NCBI RefSeq assembly: GCF_963924675.1
Contig: NC_089219.1
Span: 146,154,288 to 146,218,287 of the forward strand
Direction of reading: 5' to 3'
Length of the DNA stretch: 64,000 nucleotides
Source: Phocoena phocoena
Taxonomy: Eukaryota > Chordata > Mammalia > Artiodactyla > Phocoenidae
The notes beneath the pieces are model-generated. The model was not told the DNA's origin and made no database searches. It was given only the letters and a program-made list of their open reading frames with translations. Shown here one piece after another: positions 35,190 through 46,582 of the stretch (positions within the stretch are counted from its first letter, which is position 1; each line of letters opens with the position of its first letter). The position numbers and the translations under genes were made by a program.

Positions 35190-36117
35190 CTTCCACTCGC
35201 AGCCTCTCTCTGGAGCAAGAATGACAGGTACTATAATTCCCTCCTCATGCATTGCGAAGCCAGGGTCTAGAGAGAAGTGAACCAGCCTGTGGTCATATAA
35301 CTAGTGGGTGGGGATGGATCCCAGATTTCAATTCCTGCCCCACCACCCAAGTTTTATTCCCTTTAGATAAGTGCCTTGTGAGAGAGACACACAGGGAGGG
35401 CAAGACGGAGCTTTCGTCTTATCTGTCCCGCTCTCCTCCCTCTTCCAGAAAATTGGCTTGGCCTTTTCCAATCATGTGGTGCCACGGAGACAGCCACGCT
35501 CTGACAGAACCACCACTGCCCAGCACAGGGGTTGCCCTGGGACCCAACACCCGCCCCAAACTGAGCGCCATGGCACCACCACTGACTGCCCTTGACTGGT
35601 CCAGAGATGGGCATGTGAGTCAAACTGAGGAAAACAGAGCCTCTTCTTAGCAATTTAGACCTCGAGGCCTGAGAGCATGAGTCTCAGTTTTATTCTACTG
35701 GCCAGGCCGGGAGAGGGAGCCTGGAGCCGTGGGTGGCCATGAGGGACAATGCAGACACAAGGTGTGCAGAGAGAGGCCTGGGGACACTGCAGGTCTTGTT
35801 GCGGCTGTCCCTAGGCCCTTCCCATAGCTCGGTTACTGGAGCCAACTTATTAGCCCTCTTGCTTGCAAACACAACACCCCGAATTATCATCTTAGCCCCA
35901 AAAGATATGTCAGCTCACTTTGCCCATAAGGAGGTCAGCAAACAAAGTTAGAAATCATTTGGTTTTCAATTTAACGTTAGACAGCAAAGTATTTATTTAA
36001 ATAAATAAATTGATTTAATCAGGGGGTTAACACAAAAGTGTTGATGGAGCTCTGTTTTTATTCAGTATGAAAGAGCAAAGGTGACATTCAAACAGTTTCA
36101 TGATTTTAATGGCTACA

Positions 36118-36582
36118 CCCTGTGACAGGCAGACTCCTAAGATGGTCCCCAATGACTCCATCCCCTGGTACTCACAACCTTCCCTTGAGTATGAGCTGAA
36201 CCTAGTAACTTGCTTCTGACAAATACAACACAGCAAAGGTGATGGAATGTCACATCTGTGATTAGGTTACAAAAAATTATGTAGCTGACTCTGTCTTTTG
36301 CTGACTTTGATGAAACCAGCTGCCATGGTAGAGAGGCTGACCTGGCAAGGAACTGAGGGTGGCCCCCAGCCAGTAGCCAGCAAGGGACTGAACCCTGCCA
36401 CCACCCATGTAAAGGAGCTCGGAAGTGGATCAGGCCCCAGAAACCTAGTTACAGCTGGGTGACACTCCCTGAAACAGAGGGCCCAGCTCAGCTGTGCCCA
36501 GATTCCTGACACACAGATACTCTGAGATAATGCGTGTGTAATATTTTAAGCCACTAATGGTTGGAGGGATTTGTTACAAAGC
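36118..36582 (+). mobile_element. LTR-like repeat, probably ERVL/MaLR-related
   Basis: Phrases such as 'cctaagatggtccccaatg', 'gatggaatgtcacatctgtg', 'ggcaaggaactgagggtgg', 'gcccagattcctgacacac' and the end 'ttttaagccactaatgg' with 'atttgttacaa' are shared with a mammalian LTR-like repeat family I remember but cannot name safely. Orientation is inferred from the terminal segment. Confidence 0.5.
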
Positions 36583-36590
36583 ATTTCCTG

Positions 36591-36592
<2 letters not shown>

Positions 36593-36642
<50 letters not shown>
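36593..36642 (+). repeat. (CA)n microsatellite, about 25 units
   Basis: An uninterrupted CA dinucleotide run. Uninterrupted runs of this length are usually polymorphic in mammals. Confidence 0.97.
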
Positions 36643-36643
<1 letters not shown>

Positions 36644-36695
36644 CAGACTTCAGTGTGCAGTGATAGACAAGATAGAAAGTTCTGTCAACTGAAGA

Positions 36696-37265
36696 AAAAC
36701 GCACGACCTAAAAGTTGTGAGTTAAGTTTTATTTGGGGACCTGCTGAGGACTATAGCCCAGGAGACTACAGCCTCTCAGGTTGCTCTGAGGAACTGCTCT
36801 GAAGTAGTAAGGGAGGAGCCAGGATATAGAGGAGTTTTTTTGCTGGAAAACAAACAAACAAACATGTAGTTAAACACCTAAAGATTATTGCTCATCACAA
36901 AGAACAGACATCTCGAATTAATGATTTTAGTACTTTTCTATGCACGGGAAGAGGCAAGAATCTGGGATCATTTGAAATTATTCCTTAGATTTGCATCTTA
37001 ACTATCTAGGGCCAGTATCCAAAGCACAGAATGCATCCTGCTTTTCTATATCCTGAATTCCCTTAAGGGCATGTGGTCGGTGGGTGGCTGCAGTGGCTAA
37101 AGGCTTGATCCTTGTAGAACTGAGATGACGGGCAACCTTCTTTGTTAACAGGCAACATTCCCTGTTCACGGTTCCATAGAGTGAGGGAAAGTGAAAAGAG
37201 GAGCTGGAAGGATAGAGAAAACAGAGCATGAGCCCTGGAAATTCAGGAGGAAAACACCATTGTTT
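36696..37265 (-). mobile_element. ERV1-like solo LTR, antisense (probable)
   Basis: Read on the minus strand, the left end gives 'ccccaaataaaacttaactc' followed by 'acaactttt', a typical gammaretrovirus-like LTR poly(A) signal and R/U5 start. The + strand shows 'tgtgagttaagttttatttg', 'ctatagcccaggagac' and 'cagcctctcaggttgctct', which I associate with ERV1-type LTRs in artiodactyls. No viral coding sequence is adjacent. Right boundary and family name are uncertain. Confidence 0.55.
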
Positions 37266-37899
37266 CAAGAGCCTCGCTAAGGCCTTAGAATGTTTTTTGT
37301 TTTGTTTTGTTTTCAGTTATGGGTGCGTTTAAATTTGCCTTAGTGGTAGGAGGTGGGATTCATTTATTCATTTGTCTTTTCATTGATCAACAAATATTTA
37401 CCCAGTGTCTATAGTGTGCTGGACACCATCAGCGCAGCTGGGGTAAGAAATGAAAAACAGGGTCATGCTCCTGAGGCATCCACAGAGCCTATGTACACAG
37501 AGCATATGGTCAGAGCCAGATGGTGCACAGTTATAATGCAGAGATGACTGCTATGAGCAGGGTGTGTACTATGGATGGAAGCAGAGAGAACTAGGTCTAA
37601 CCCAGCCTGGGCTGGGTCACAGAAACCTCCCAAGAGTGGATGCCTTGGTCTAAGTTAGCAGGGCCCACCATAGTAGTCTTTGCAAGAACAGACCTGGGCC
37701 TGAACTAAGACAGTGTCATAGAATGGAAAGGAATGGCTAATGTGGAGGGGATCCAGGGAGAACTTGGCTGAGGGAGACAGACAGCCCCAAGTTCCCCAGA
37801 TTTCAGCTCATGGAACTGGCAAGATGGGGATGGCATTAACTGAAATAAGGAAGAAAAGAACAGTTTTAGGGCCAAGAGGATTTTTTCCCAAATATAAGA

Positions 37900-38165
37900 A
37901 TCTGATCATATAAATACATGATGTAATATTTTCCCAAGGTTCCCCATAGCTTTTAGGATAATATTTAAACTCTGTTGTTCAGCACATATGGCCCCCCAAA
38001 TTCTTTCTTCCTCTCTAGGTTTATTTCTTGCCACTCATCCAAGTTCATCCTTAGATCCAGCTATAGGAAACTACTAGTAATTCCTAGGCACATTCCATGG
38101 CTGTTGTATAGGTTTGTACATGCGATTCTCTCTGTTTAGAAAGTTCTCTATTACGAATATTGTTG
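37900..38165 (+). mobile_element. L2 relic, left part
   Basis: Resembles the L2 3' half in sense orientation: 'ttccccatagcttttagg', 'ataatatttaaactctg' and 'gcacatatggccccccaaa'. It appears to resume at about 39360-39655, so it was split by the material between. Confidence 0.5.
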
Positions 38166-38169
38166 TTTT

Positions 38170-39358
38170 TGTGTTTTCAGTATCCCCTCCTTTGGCTTGC
38201 CTCCCCTGTCTCTTTCTGTGTGGCCCTGATGGAGCTACCAATCACAGTATCCTGCTCCCCAGCCCCAGGATTGGGCAGAAGATCCAGGCCTCATCAATCA
38301 TAGTACCCCAGCCCTCAGTGATTGGTCCAGGATTGGCACATGACCCAATCTGGACCAATCAGAGCCCTTCTCTGGGATTTCATATATGGGTGCTGGGATA
38401 GTTTTCTCTTTCTTGTGGGGCCAACAAACTGAAGTGATGTAAGCCTGGAACTTCCTGTGGCCATGCTCCTTCTGCCCACTGAAACACAGAGGAAGCTTAA
38501 CTGGTTAGGAGAGAATGAGTCCAACATGGAGAGACAAGAAGAGCAGCAGATCTGAAGGCTTTTTTTTTTTTTAAATACATCTTTATGGGAGTAAAATTGC
38601 TTCATAGTACTGTGTTAGTCTCTGTTGCACAACAAAGAGAATCAGCCATATGCATACACATGTCCCCATATCCCCTCCCTCTTGAGCCTCCCTCCCATCT
38701 TCCCTATCCCACCCCTCTAGGTCATTGCAAAGCACTGAACCCATCTCCCTGTGCTATGTTGCTGCTTCCCACCAGCCAACTATTTTACATTCCGTAGCGT
38801 ATACATGTCGATGCTACTCTCACTTTGCCCCAGCTTCGCCCTCCCACCCCATGTCCTGAAGTCCATTTTCTATGTCGACCTCTTTATTCCTGCCCTGCCA
38901 CTAGGTTCATCAGTACCATTTTTTTTTTTTTTTTTAGATTCCATATATATGCGTTAGCATACAGTATTTGTTTTTCTCTTTCTGACTTACTTCTCTCTGT
39001 ATGACAGACCCTAGGTCCATCCACCTCACTACAAGTAATTCGACTTTGTTTCTTTTTATGGCTGAGTAATATTCCACTGTATATATGCGACACATCTTCT
39101 TTATCCATTCATCTGTTGATGGACATTTAGGTTGCTTCCATGACCTGGCTATTGTAAACAGTGCTGCAATGAACACTGGGGTGCATGTATCTTTTTGAAT
39201 TATGGTTTCCTCAGGGTATATGCCCAGTAGTGGGATTGCTGGGTCATGGGGTAGTTCTATTTTTGAGGCTCTGAAGCCACTTCACCTGGTCGGCCAAGTT
39301 ATATAGTCCTGGTTTGCTTAAGTTAGTCCTGTCACTTAAAATTGAAAGAGTCCTGCAG
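38170..39358 (+). mobile_element. Unidentified interspersed repeat split by an L1
   Basis: The left part (38170-38558) has 'gattggtccaggattggcac', 'tctggaccaatcagagcc' and 'atgtaagcctggaacttcc'. The right part (39270-39358) has 'gtcctgtcacttaaaattg' and 'aaagagtcctg'. These read as the two ends of one mammalian LTR- or DNA-transposon-type repeat, with the L1 at 38560-39269 in between. I cannot name the family. Confidence 0.4.
38560..39269 (-). mobile_element. 5'-truncated L1, antisense
   Basis: On the minus strand this is the end of ORF2 followed by the 3' UTR and tail. The frame on the minus strand at 38934-39176 contains 'YTVEYYSAIKRNKVELLV', a hallmark of the ORF2p C-terminal part. The 3' end is the T run at 38560-38572. 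A probable imperfect target duplication is 'tctgaaggc' (38551-38559) and 'ctctgaagcc' (about 39269-39278). Truncation makes it inactive. Confidence 0.9.
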
Positions 39359-39359
39359 C

Positions 39360-39655
39360 CAGAATCCCAATTTCTTCTACCCACTTCTTATACATCCTTT
39401 AAAACTCAGTTCCAACCCAATTCCTCCAGAAAGACTACTGTGACCGGTTGCTCCTCCCCTCCCAGTTTGATGCACTTCCCTGGGTTCTCATAACATTCTG
39501 GGCAGATTTCAGTTACATTCCTTAATAATCAGATTAGTAAGTGTTGGTTTACATATCTGTTTACCATCAAATAAGCTCTTTAACCCTCATTGTACTCACC
39601 TTATTGCTCAGTGTCTGTCACAAAGAAAGTATTTTACAAACGTTTGATGAATGAG
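39360..39655 (+). mobile_element. L2 relic 3' end
   Basis: 'ccagaaagactactgtgacc', 'tgatgcacttccctggg', 'gctcagtgtctgtcac' and the end 'acaaacgtttgatgaatgag' match the order of the L2 3' terminus. Probably the continuation of 37900-38165. Confidence 0.65.
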
Positions 39656-41064
39656 TCTGCCTGTGGAATATTCAGGTGCCCAGGAGAGTTTGTGGGTATA
39701 TAAATCATGGGGGTGTCTCTGTGTCAGTGGAGCAGGTGGAGACAAGTGGAATGTGGGCAGGGTGCAGCGTGGAGGGCGTGTTGCCCTCAGTCTCTTTCCA
39801 GTGGCTGATCCAAGAAGGGAAGGAGAGAAGGGGGCTGGTGAGGGACAAAGGGGAATTTAAGATACCCAAGTCCCAGGTGTGTTTATACATTGAGGGAATG
39901 GAGCCAGTGGAGAGAGAAGGGTGCGGATTCAGGAGAACCAAGGCATGGGACACGGGGAGGGGATGAGCCCGGAGCACAGGTAGAGAACAAGGAACAGGCA
40001 CGAGATCAGCAGACCCTCCAGTTCGGTCAACAGCAGAGACAGGGTGGGGGAGTGAGGCACCCACACCGGAGTAACCTCATTCAGCAGCCCCACAGGCTAG
40101 TGAGGTTGGGCAAAACAGAGCCGCCTTCTTTTTCCTAAGGCTCCCAGAGCATTCAGCTTCCTGTTCCCTAATTACCCTCCACCCCCAGCAAGTGAAAGGC
40201 CACTGCTGAGCTTAAGCGGCCCTATCAGGTCACTGGCCTCCTGCCGGCTGCGGCTCCGGAGCTCCCTGAGCTCTGGCCAGAGTTCAGGGTAATCCTTGCA
40301 TTGTTCGCCTTGTTGTTGTTACCCGACCTAGGAGATCAGGTTCCCCCGGCATAGGGTTCACCCACTTTGTCCGGGGCCATGTGATCCCGTCCAGGGAGGA
40401 GCAAGGATGTAAATTATGGAGGAAACCTCAGGTTCTCTACAACTCCCTAGCGATTCCGATCTGCCAGGACACCTGAGCGCCCCGGTCCTGGGGGCCCTGC
40501 AGCGGGGACTGAACAGAATCACTGCCCGGGCCTCCAGTGATTGAATCCCGAAGGTTGGTGGCTCGCTGGGGCCTCGGCAGCCAGGATTTCCCAAGATCTG
40601 TAAGGGAGAGTGTGCAACAAGTCACTGAGAAACCCAGCTCAGAACCACTGCTCCGGGGCCCTCCAGGTGTGGGAAGGTGAGGAGGAAGCAATGCCTGTTC
40701 CCTTGGGAGGAGCCCAAGGGAGGCAGGGTCTTCCCTCAAGACAGGCTCAGCCTCATTGTAGAAGACAGGCTCCCTGCCCTTGGGGAGCTCCTGGGCAGAG
40801 GACACACACACACACGCCCCCTTGCTCTTTCCAGCAGCATCAGACGCTGTGTTTCCTTACTGGGGCAAAGCTGCAAGGGTCTAGCTAAAGTCCCAGACTA
40901 CTTTCTGGAAAAGAGGAAAAGAAGGCGTTCAGTGTTCAGCCCCTCCAAGCATCCTTTGGCTTTGGTTGTCAGGAGACAGCCCATGCTCCGGGCTCTCACT
41001 TCCCTGCCCTTTAACAACTGTGATCACACTCGCTGTGTTTTGTGGGCTCTCAAAGACTGCTGAG

Positions 41065-41066
<2 letters not shown>

Positions 41067-41099
<33 letters not shown>
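41067..41099 (+). repeat. (TG)n microsatellite, about 16 units
   Basis: An uninterrupted TG run. Confidence 0.96.
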
Positions 41100-41100
<1 letters not shown>

Positions 41101-43458
41101 CGTGTAAGCCTCGCGTGCATCTCTACACACCTGGCAATCCAAGTGCACATCTGCGCATTTACATGTGGATGTGACCTTGTGTGGTAATTCCTGCGTTTGC
41201 CTAAGTGGTCCCTATACACACACAAGCATGTGCAGGTGCACGTGGTGGGTGTCCTCTTTCACAAACTCACTGAGCATTCCTCTACAAGGTTTTAACGTCC
41301 AGCAACATGATGATGTCAACACGGCGGGCTGGACGTTGAACTGAGTCTTGCCACTCCCCTGGCTTTGCCCGGAGCTGACCCATGTACCCTAATGGCCCAA
41401 AGTGCCCCCCTACTCAGCCTGCCTTGAGCCCCTAAAGAACTCTGATTTGCTACACCCGAGACTTTCCCGGAAGGGCTGAGGATGTCTGCTGTCTGCAGCT
41501 TCCACTTGACCTCAGTTCATCTGGTCATTTACTCCTCAATCACTGAGCTCCTGCCAGGCCAGGCCCTGTATTAAGAGCCAGGAATACAGAAATGAGTATT
41601 TCATGGCCCCTGTCTTCATGAAAGGCACACTCTAGTCAGGGAGAAAGGCCCGGACACAACCAGCGGTGTTCAAAGGCAGACTCTGATGAGATCATGGGAG
41701 GGCAGAGAAAGAAGTCACTACCACACCCTGTGGGACCCGGGATGGTTTCACTGAGGCCCCATTTAACTGGGACTTGAGTAGAATTTCGACAGGAGAATGT
41801 CCAGAAGAGCATTCCAAGCAGAGCGATGATGTGATTGGAGATTAGAAATGAGGAAGCCCATGGAGTGTCTGCTTTCAAACCCTTCCTTAGGGCTGAGTGT
41901 GGCACGACTCTACGGGAATGCAAGTGCAGGGCACCCTTTGAAGGTGTGCAGACTGGGGATGGGAGTTCTGAGGAGCTGCTGTGACAACGGTAAACAAGGG
42001 AAAAAGGATTCATAAACTCATGGGCAGATGGTGTGACAAGGAGATGCGTCATCTATCTCACTCCATCCAGGAAGACTTCCTGGAGGATGTGTGGCCTCAG
42101 GAACAATCAAGGCAAGAAAGGGCAATCTGAAGGGATTGAAGCAGAACTTGTGACACATGAAAGCAAACGGGTATTTGGGGGAGAATAACCAGGCAGTAAA
42201 ATGTGATGGACTTAAACATGCTTTGAAGAAAGGGTAAAGAGGAAGGAGGAGGCTCAGGTCTTACCTGTGCTTGAGCAGCACCCAGCCTGATAAGAGCAAG
42301 CATAGCACCTGCTGGGAGCTCCTAGCCTGATGGAGGGACATAGAAATTAGGCTTCTAAGACACCAGACATCAGGCAACAAAGGTCAGTGATACCCAAGAG
42401 ATGCCCCAGTTTACAGCCTTGAGAGAATGTCTAAGCCACAGTGCAGGGAAGGGGAACCGAGGTGGAACCCAGCAGTATTTATGAAGGGGGAGAAGGAGCT
42501 GGGGGTCTGGGGAGACCCAGGCAGCTATAGTACATGCAAGAGAGTATCTAAGAGGAGAGAGTTACACAGAGAAAACCCTGGAAATCAAATTTTCAGCAGA
42601 GCGTAGATCAGCATATGTGTGTAAGGCAACTACCCGTGGCTGGGGAAATAACCACCCAAAAAGATAAAGGAAAGAGTGCCCAGAGCTCACACAGGGCTGG
42701 GAATACTTCCTACTCCCACCAGACTGGAAAAATTCATAATTTTTTTTTGACTTTATATTTTTTATTTTATTTTCCCAGTTTCCATCCCCATTACTACAAA
42801 GTACAGAATAATATTCCCACATTTATACTTCTGTCTCAGGTACTGTAGTATTAAGGATGTGTCCTTCTTTTCAAGGTTTTGGTAGAATAAACTTCGAGGT
42901 AACAGATCTTGATAAGGACCTTCTGAAGCTGATTTCAGGAAAGGTAATGCAGAAATCTGTAAGTAAGCCAAAACATTCAGAATAATGTCACCTAAATCCT
43001 CAGAGTTTTATTTCGATCTTATTTCTAAAGGTATATCTTAGTCTCCAAATTCTATCTCCCATTTCTCTGAGATGGTGTTATTTAATACATATTCTCCAAA
43101 TAGGGTACAGTAGAGGTCAACTTCAGTCAAGTCTGAAACTCTCAAATTACCCAGGGAAGAAATTCATAATTTATGGGGAGATTACTCAGAAGGGTCTTGC
43201 TTCAGTAGTGAAAAACAGTTAGCGCTAGACTAAATACTGCTTTCATCTCACCTAACAAATCTTAAAGACCTGAAAGGATAAAACTGCTGCATCCTGCAAC
43301 AAGTTCAAGGGCATTTATATGAATACAAAAATATCTAGCGCCCATCAAAGTGAAACTCCCAATGTCTGGCATCCAAAACAAAATTACCACTCCTGTAAAG
43401 AAATAGGAAAATACAACCTATGATAAGGAGAAAAAGTCGTTGAAACTGACCCCACAAT

Positions 43459-43569
43459 TAGGTGATCAATTGTCCTAGTTTGCCTGGGGCTACCCCAGTT
43501 TTAGCACTGAAAGTGGTACACCCCAGGAAATCCCTCAGTTCTGGGAAATCTGGGACAGTTGGTCACCGT
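43459..43569. mobile_element. Short terminal-inverted-repeat element (MITE-like)
   Basis: About 110 bp with near-palindromic ends: left 'ggtgatcaattgtcctag', right 'ctgggacagttggtcacc', which pair when one is complemented, with mismatches. 'TA' flanks each end, fitting a mariner/Tigger-type or similar nonautonomous DNA transposon. The same sort of element, with 'ggttttagcactgaaag', is dispersed in other mammals as I recall; the name escapes me. It abuts the L1 relic on its right. Confidence 0.6.
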
Positions 43570-44270
43570 ACCTATAACTAACATCATACTTAGTAGTGAA
43601 AGACTGAATACTTTCCCCCTAAGATCAGGTACACAGCAGAATGTCCACGCTCACTACTTTTACCAACGTTGCATTGGAGATTCCAACCAATGCATAAGGC
43701 AAAGAAAAGAAATCCAAACTGGAAAGGAAGAAGTAAAACTGTTTTTATGCTCAGATGATATGATCATCTATGAAGAAAATCTGATTGACTCTACAAAAAA
43801 GTCACTAAAACTAATAAGTGAGTCTAGTAAGATTGTAAGATACAGGTAAATATCCACAAATCAATTGGATTTCTACACACTATCAGTGAACAAGCAGAAT
43901 TGAAATTAAAATAACAATATCCTTTTCAATAGCATCAAAAAATATGAAATAGGGATAAACATGACAATAGATAGAAAGACCTGTATGTTGAAAACTATAA
44001 AACATTGCTGGGGGAAATTAAAGAAGATCTAAATAAATGGAGAGATATACTTTGGTTATACTTTGGAAGACTCAATGTTGTTAAGCTGTTAATTCTCCCC
44101 AAATAGATTCAACACAATTTCCCCAAAATCCCACTAGTCCTTTTATGTAGAAACTGACAGGCTGATTCCAAAATTCACATGAAAATACAAAGGACCTAGA
44201 ATAGCCAAGACGACTTTGAAAAAGAACAAAGTTGGAGGACTAACACTACTTGATTTCAAGACTTATTATA

Positions 44271-44564
44271 GGACTTCCCTGGTGGCGCAGTGGTTAAGAA
44301 TCTGCTTGCCGATGCAGGGGAACACAGGTTCGATCCCTGGTCTGGGAAGATCCCACATGCCATGGAGCAACTAAATCTGTACACCACAACCACTGAGCCA
44401 ATGCACCACAATTACTGAAGCCCGTGCACCTAGAGCCTGTGCTCCGCAACAAGAGAAGCCAGTGCAATGAGAAGCCAGCGCACCGCAACGAAGAGTAGCC
44501 CCCGCTCACTGCAACTAGAGAAAGCCCACATGCAGCAATGAAGACCCAACACAGCCCCCCAAAA
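44271..44564 (+). mobile_element. Long-form SINE inside the L1
   Basis: A CHR-1-like long SINE with head 'ggacttccctggtggcgcag', intact B box (ggttcgatccc) and a short tail. A perfect 13-bp target-site duplication of the L1, 'aagacttattata', flanks it at 44258-44270 and 44565-44577. Confidence 0.96.
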
Positions 44565-44612
44565 AAGACTTATTATAAAGCTATAGTAACCAAATAGAGC
44601 CACATAGATGCC

Positions 44613-45053
44613 AGTAGTGTGGTGACTCCTGTCCCCCCTCCATGAAAATCATATGTCTACCTGGAACTTGTGACTGTGACCTTATTTGGAAAAAGGGTCC
44701 GTGCAGACGTAATTAAGTTACGGATCTTAAGATGAGATCATTCTGGATTAAGGATTGGCCTTAAACGCAATGACAGTTATCCTTATAAGAAGAAGGGAAG
44801 ACACAGAGATGCTTGGGGAGAAGGCCAGGTAAAGACAGAAGCAGAGATTGGAGTTACACTGCCACAAACCAAGGAATGTCTGAAGCTGGAAGAGGCAAGA
44901 GAGGATTCTCCCCTAGAGCCTCCAGAGGGAATGCTGCCTGCCAATACCTTGGTTTTGGACTTCTGGCCTCCAGAACTGGGAGAGAGTTAAATTTCTGTTG
45001 TATTAAGCCATCAAGTTGTGGTACTTTGTTAGGCAGTCCTAGAATCCAATGCA
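44613..45053 (+). mobile_element. MLT1-type solo LTR inside the L1
   Basis: A sense-orientation MaLR LTR: 'gtgaccttatttgg', 'gatgagatcattctggatta', 'tccttataagaagaaggg', 'acacagagatgcttgggg', 'ctggcctccagaactggg' and 'ttctgttgtattaagccatc'. L1 ORF2 sequence continues on its right side, so the LTR (or a provirus reduced to one LTR) inserted into the L1. Confidence 0.9.
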
Positions 45054-45652
45054 TAAGTAATATTCTGCAAAGGTGCAAAGGCAATTCGGTTGAGCAAAAA
45101 TAGCCTTTGAACAAGTGGTGCTGGGAAAATTGGATATGCATATGCAAATAAGTAAATTTGGTTTCATACCTTTTAGCATATATAAAAATTAACTCAAAAT
45201 GGATCATAAACCTAAATGTAAAACCAAATCTATAAAATATCTGGAAGAACTCATAAGAAAAAGCCTTTGTGACCTTCTGTTAAGCAAGGATTTCTTAGAC
45301 ATGACATGAGAGCATGATCCATAAAATTAAAAATTGATAAACTAGACTTCTTAAAATCAAAATTTTGTACTTTTCATAAGACGCCATTAAGAGAATTAAA
45401 AGACGAGTCACAGACTGCAGTGCATATATTTGATAAAAGACTCATGTTTAAATTATATTTTTAAAAATTCTCCAAACTCAATAATAAAGACACAAACAAC
45501 CCAATGTTAAAAATAGACACTCCACCAAAGAAGATATACAGATGGCAAATAAGCATATGAAAAGATGCTCAAAATCTTTAGTTAGGGAAATGGAAATCAA
45601 AACCACAAAGTACACTTATTAGAATGTCTGTGATTAAAGACCTTCAGTGCCA

Positions 45653-46134
45653 GGACTTCCTTGGCTGTCCAGTGGTTAAGACTCTGCGCTTCCACTGCAG
45701 GGGGCACGGATTCGATCCCTGGTTGGGGAAATAAGATCCTGCATGCTGCACAGTGTGGCCAAAAATTTTTTTTAATTAAGAAAAAAGTGGCACAGTGGAT
45801 AAGAATCTGCCTGCCAATGAAGGGGACATGAGTTCGATCCCTGGTCCGGGAAGATCCCACATGCCGCGGAGCAGCCAAGCCCGTGCGCCACAACTACTGA
45901 GCCTGCGCTCTAGAGCCCGTGAGCCACAACTACTGGAGCCTGTGCGCCACGACCACTGAAGCCCATGCGCCTAGAGCCCGAGCTGTGCAACAAAAGAAGC
46001 CACCGCAATGAGAAGCCCGTGCACTTCAATGAAGAGTAGGCCCCGCTCGCCGCAACTAGAGAAAGCCTGCGCGCAGCAACAAAGACCAAATGCAGCCAAT
46101 AAATAAATAAATAAATATATTGGAAAAAAAAAAA
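45653..46134 (+). mobile_element. SINE dimer within one target-site duplication
   Basis: Two SINE units lie head to tail. 45653-45786 is a short form (ggacttccttggctgtcc ... ccaaaaatttttttt). 45787-46134 is a long form that lacks the first bases of the head and starts 'gtggcacagtgg'. A single perfect 17-bp duplication of the L1, 'aaagaccttcagtgcca', bounds the pair at 45636-45652 and 46135-46151. Either a dimeric RNA was inserted once, or a second truncated copy landed in the A-rich tail of the first. Confidence 0.93.
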
Positions 46135-46568
46135 AAAGACCTTCAGTGCCAAATGCTGGCAAGAATGCGGAGGAACTGGAATTCACATGCACTGCTGGTG
46201 GGGATGTAAAATGGTACAACCAATTTGGAAAACAGTGAGACAGTTTCTTAAATAAACATGTACCTTTTATGTGATACAGCTCTTCCACTCCTAGCCATTT
46301 ACCCAAAAGAAATGAAAGCATATGTCCACACAAAGACCTGTACACAAATGCCCATCATCAGTTAGATGGACAAATTATGGACTACTACTCGGCTACAAAA
46401 AGGAATGAGCCAGTGATATATGCAAAAATGAATGAATCACAAAATAAGTAAGCTGAGTGAAAAGAATCTGGAGCAAAAAAAAGTATATAATGTACCATTC
46501 CATTTATGTAAAATTTTATAAAATGAAATGAATTTGTAGTGACAAAAAGCAGATCAATGGCTGCCTGC

Positions 46569-46582
46569 GGGGGGGGGGGGGG
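46569..46582 (+). repeat. Poly(G) run in an L1-derived region
   Basis: About 13 consecutive G followed by further G-rich sequence to about 46628. Runs like this are error-prone in sequencing, so the exact length is unsure. Confidence 0.85.

Noticed and set aside
36593..36642. Short regular repeats considered as a CRISPR array
   Set aside because: It is a plain CA microsatellite without spacers; the genome is mammalian.
45653..45786. tRNA-like A and B boxes considered as a tRNA gene
   Set aside because: The boxes belong to the tRNA-derived head of the SINE family. There is no cloverleaf with an acceptor stem, and an A-rich tail follows.
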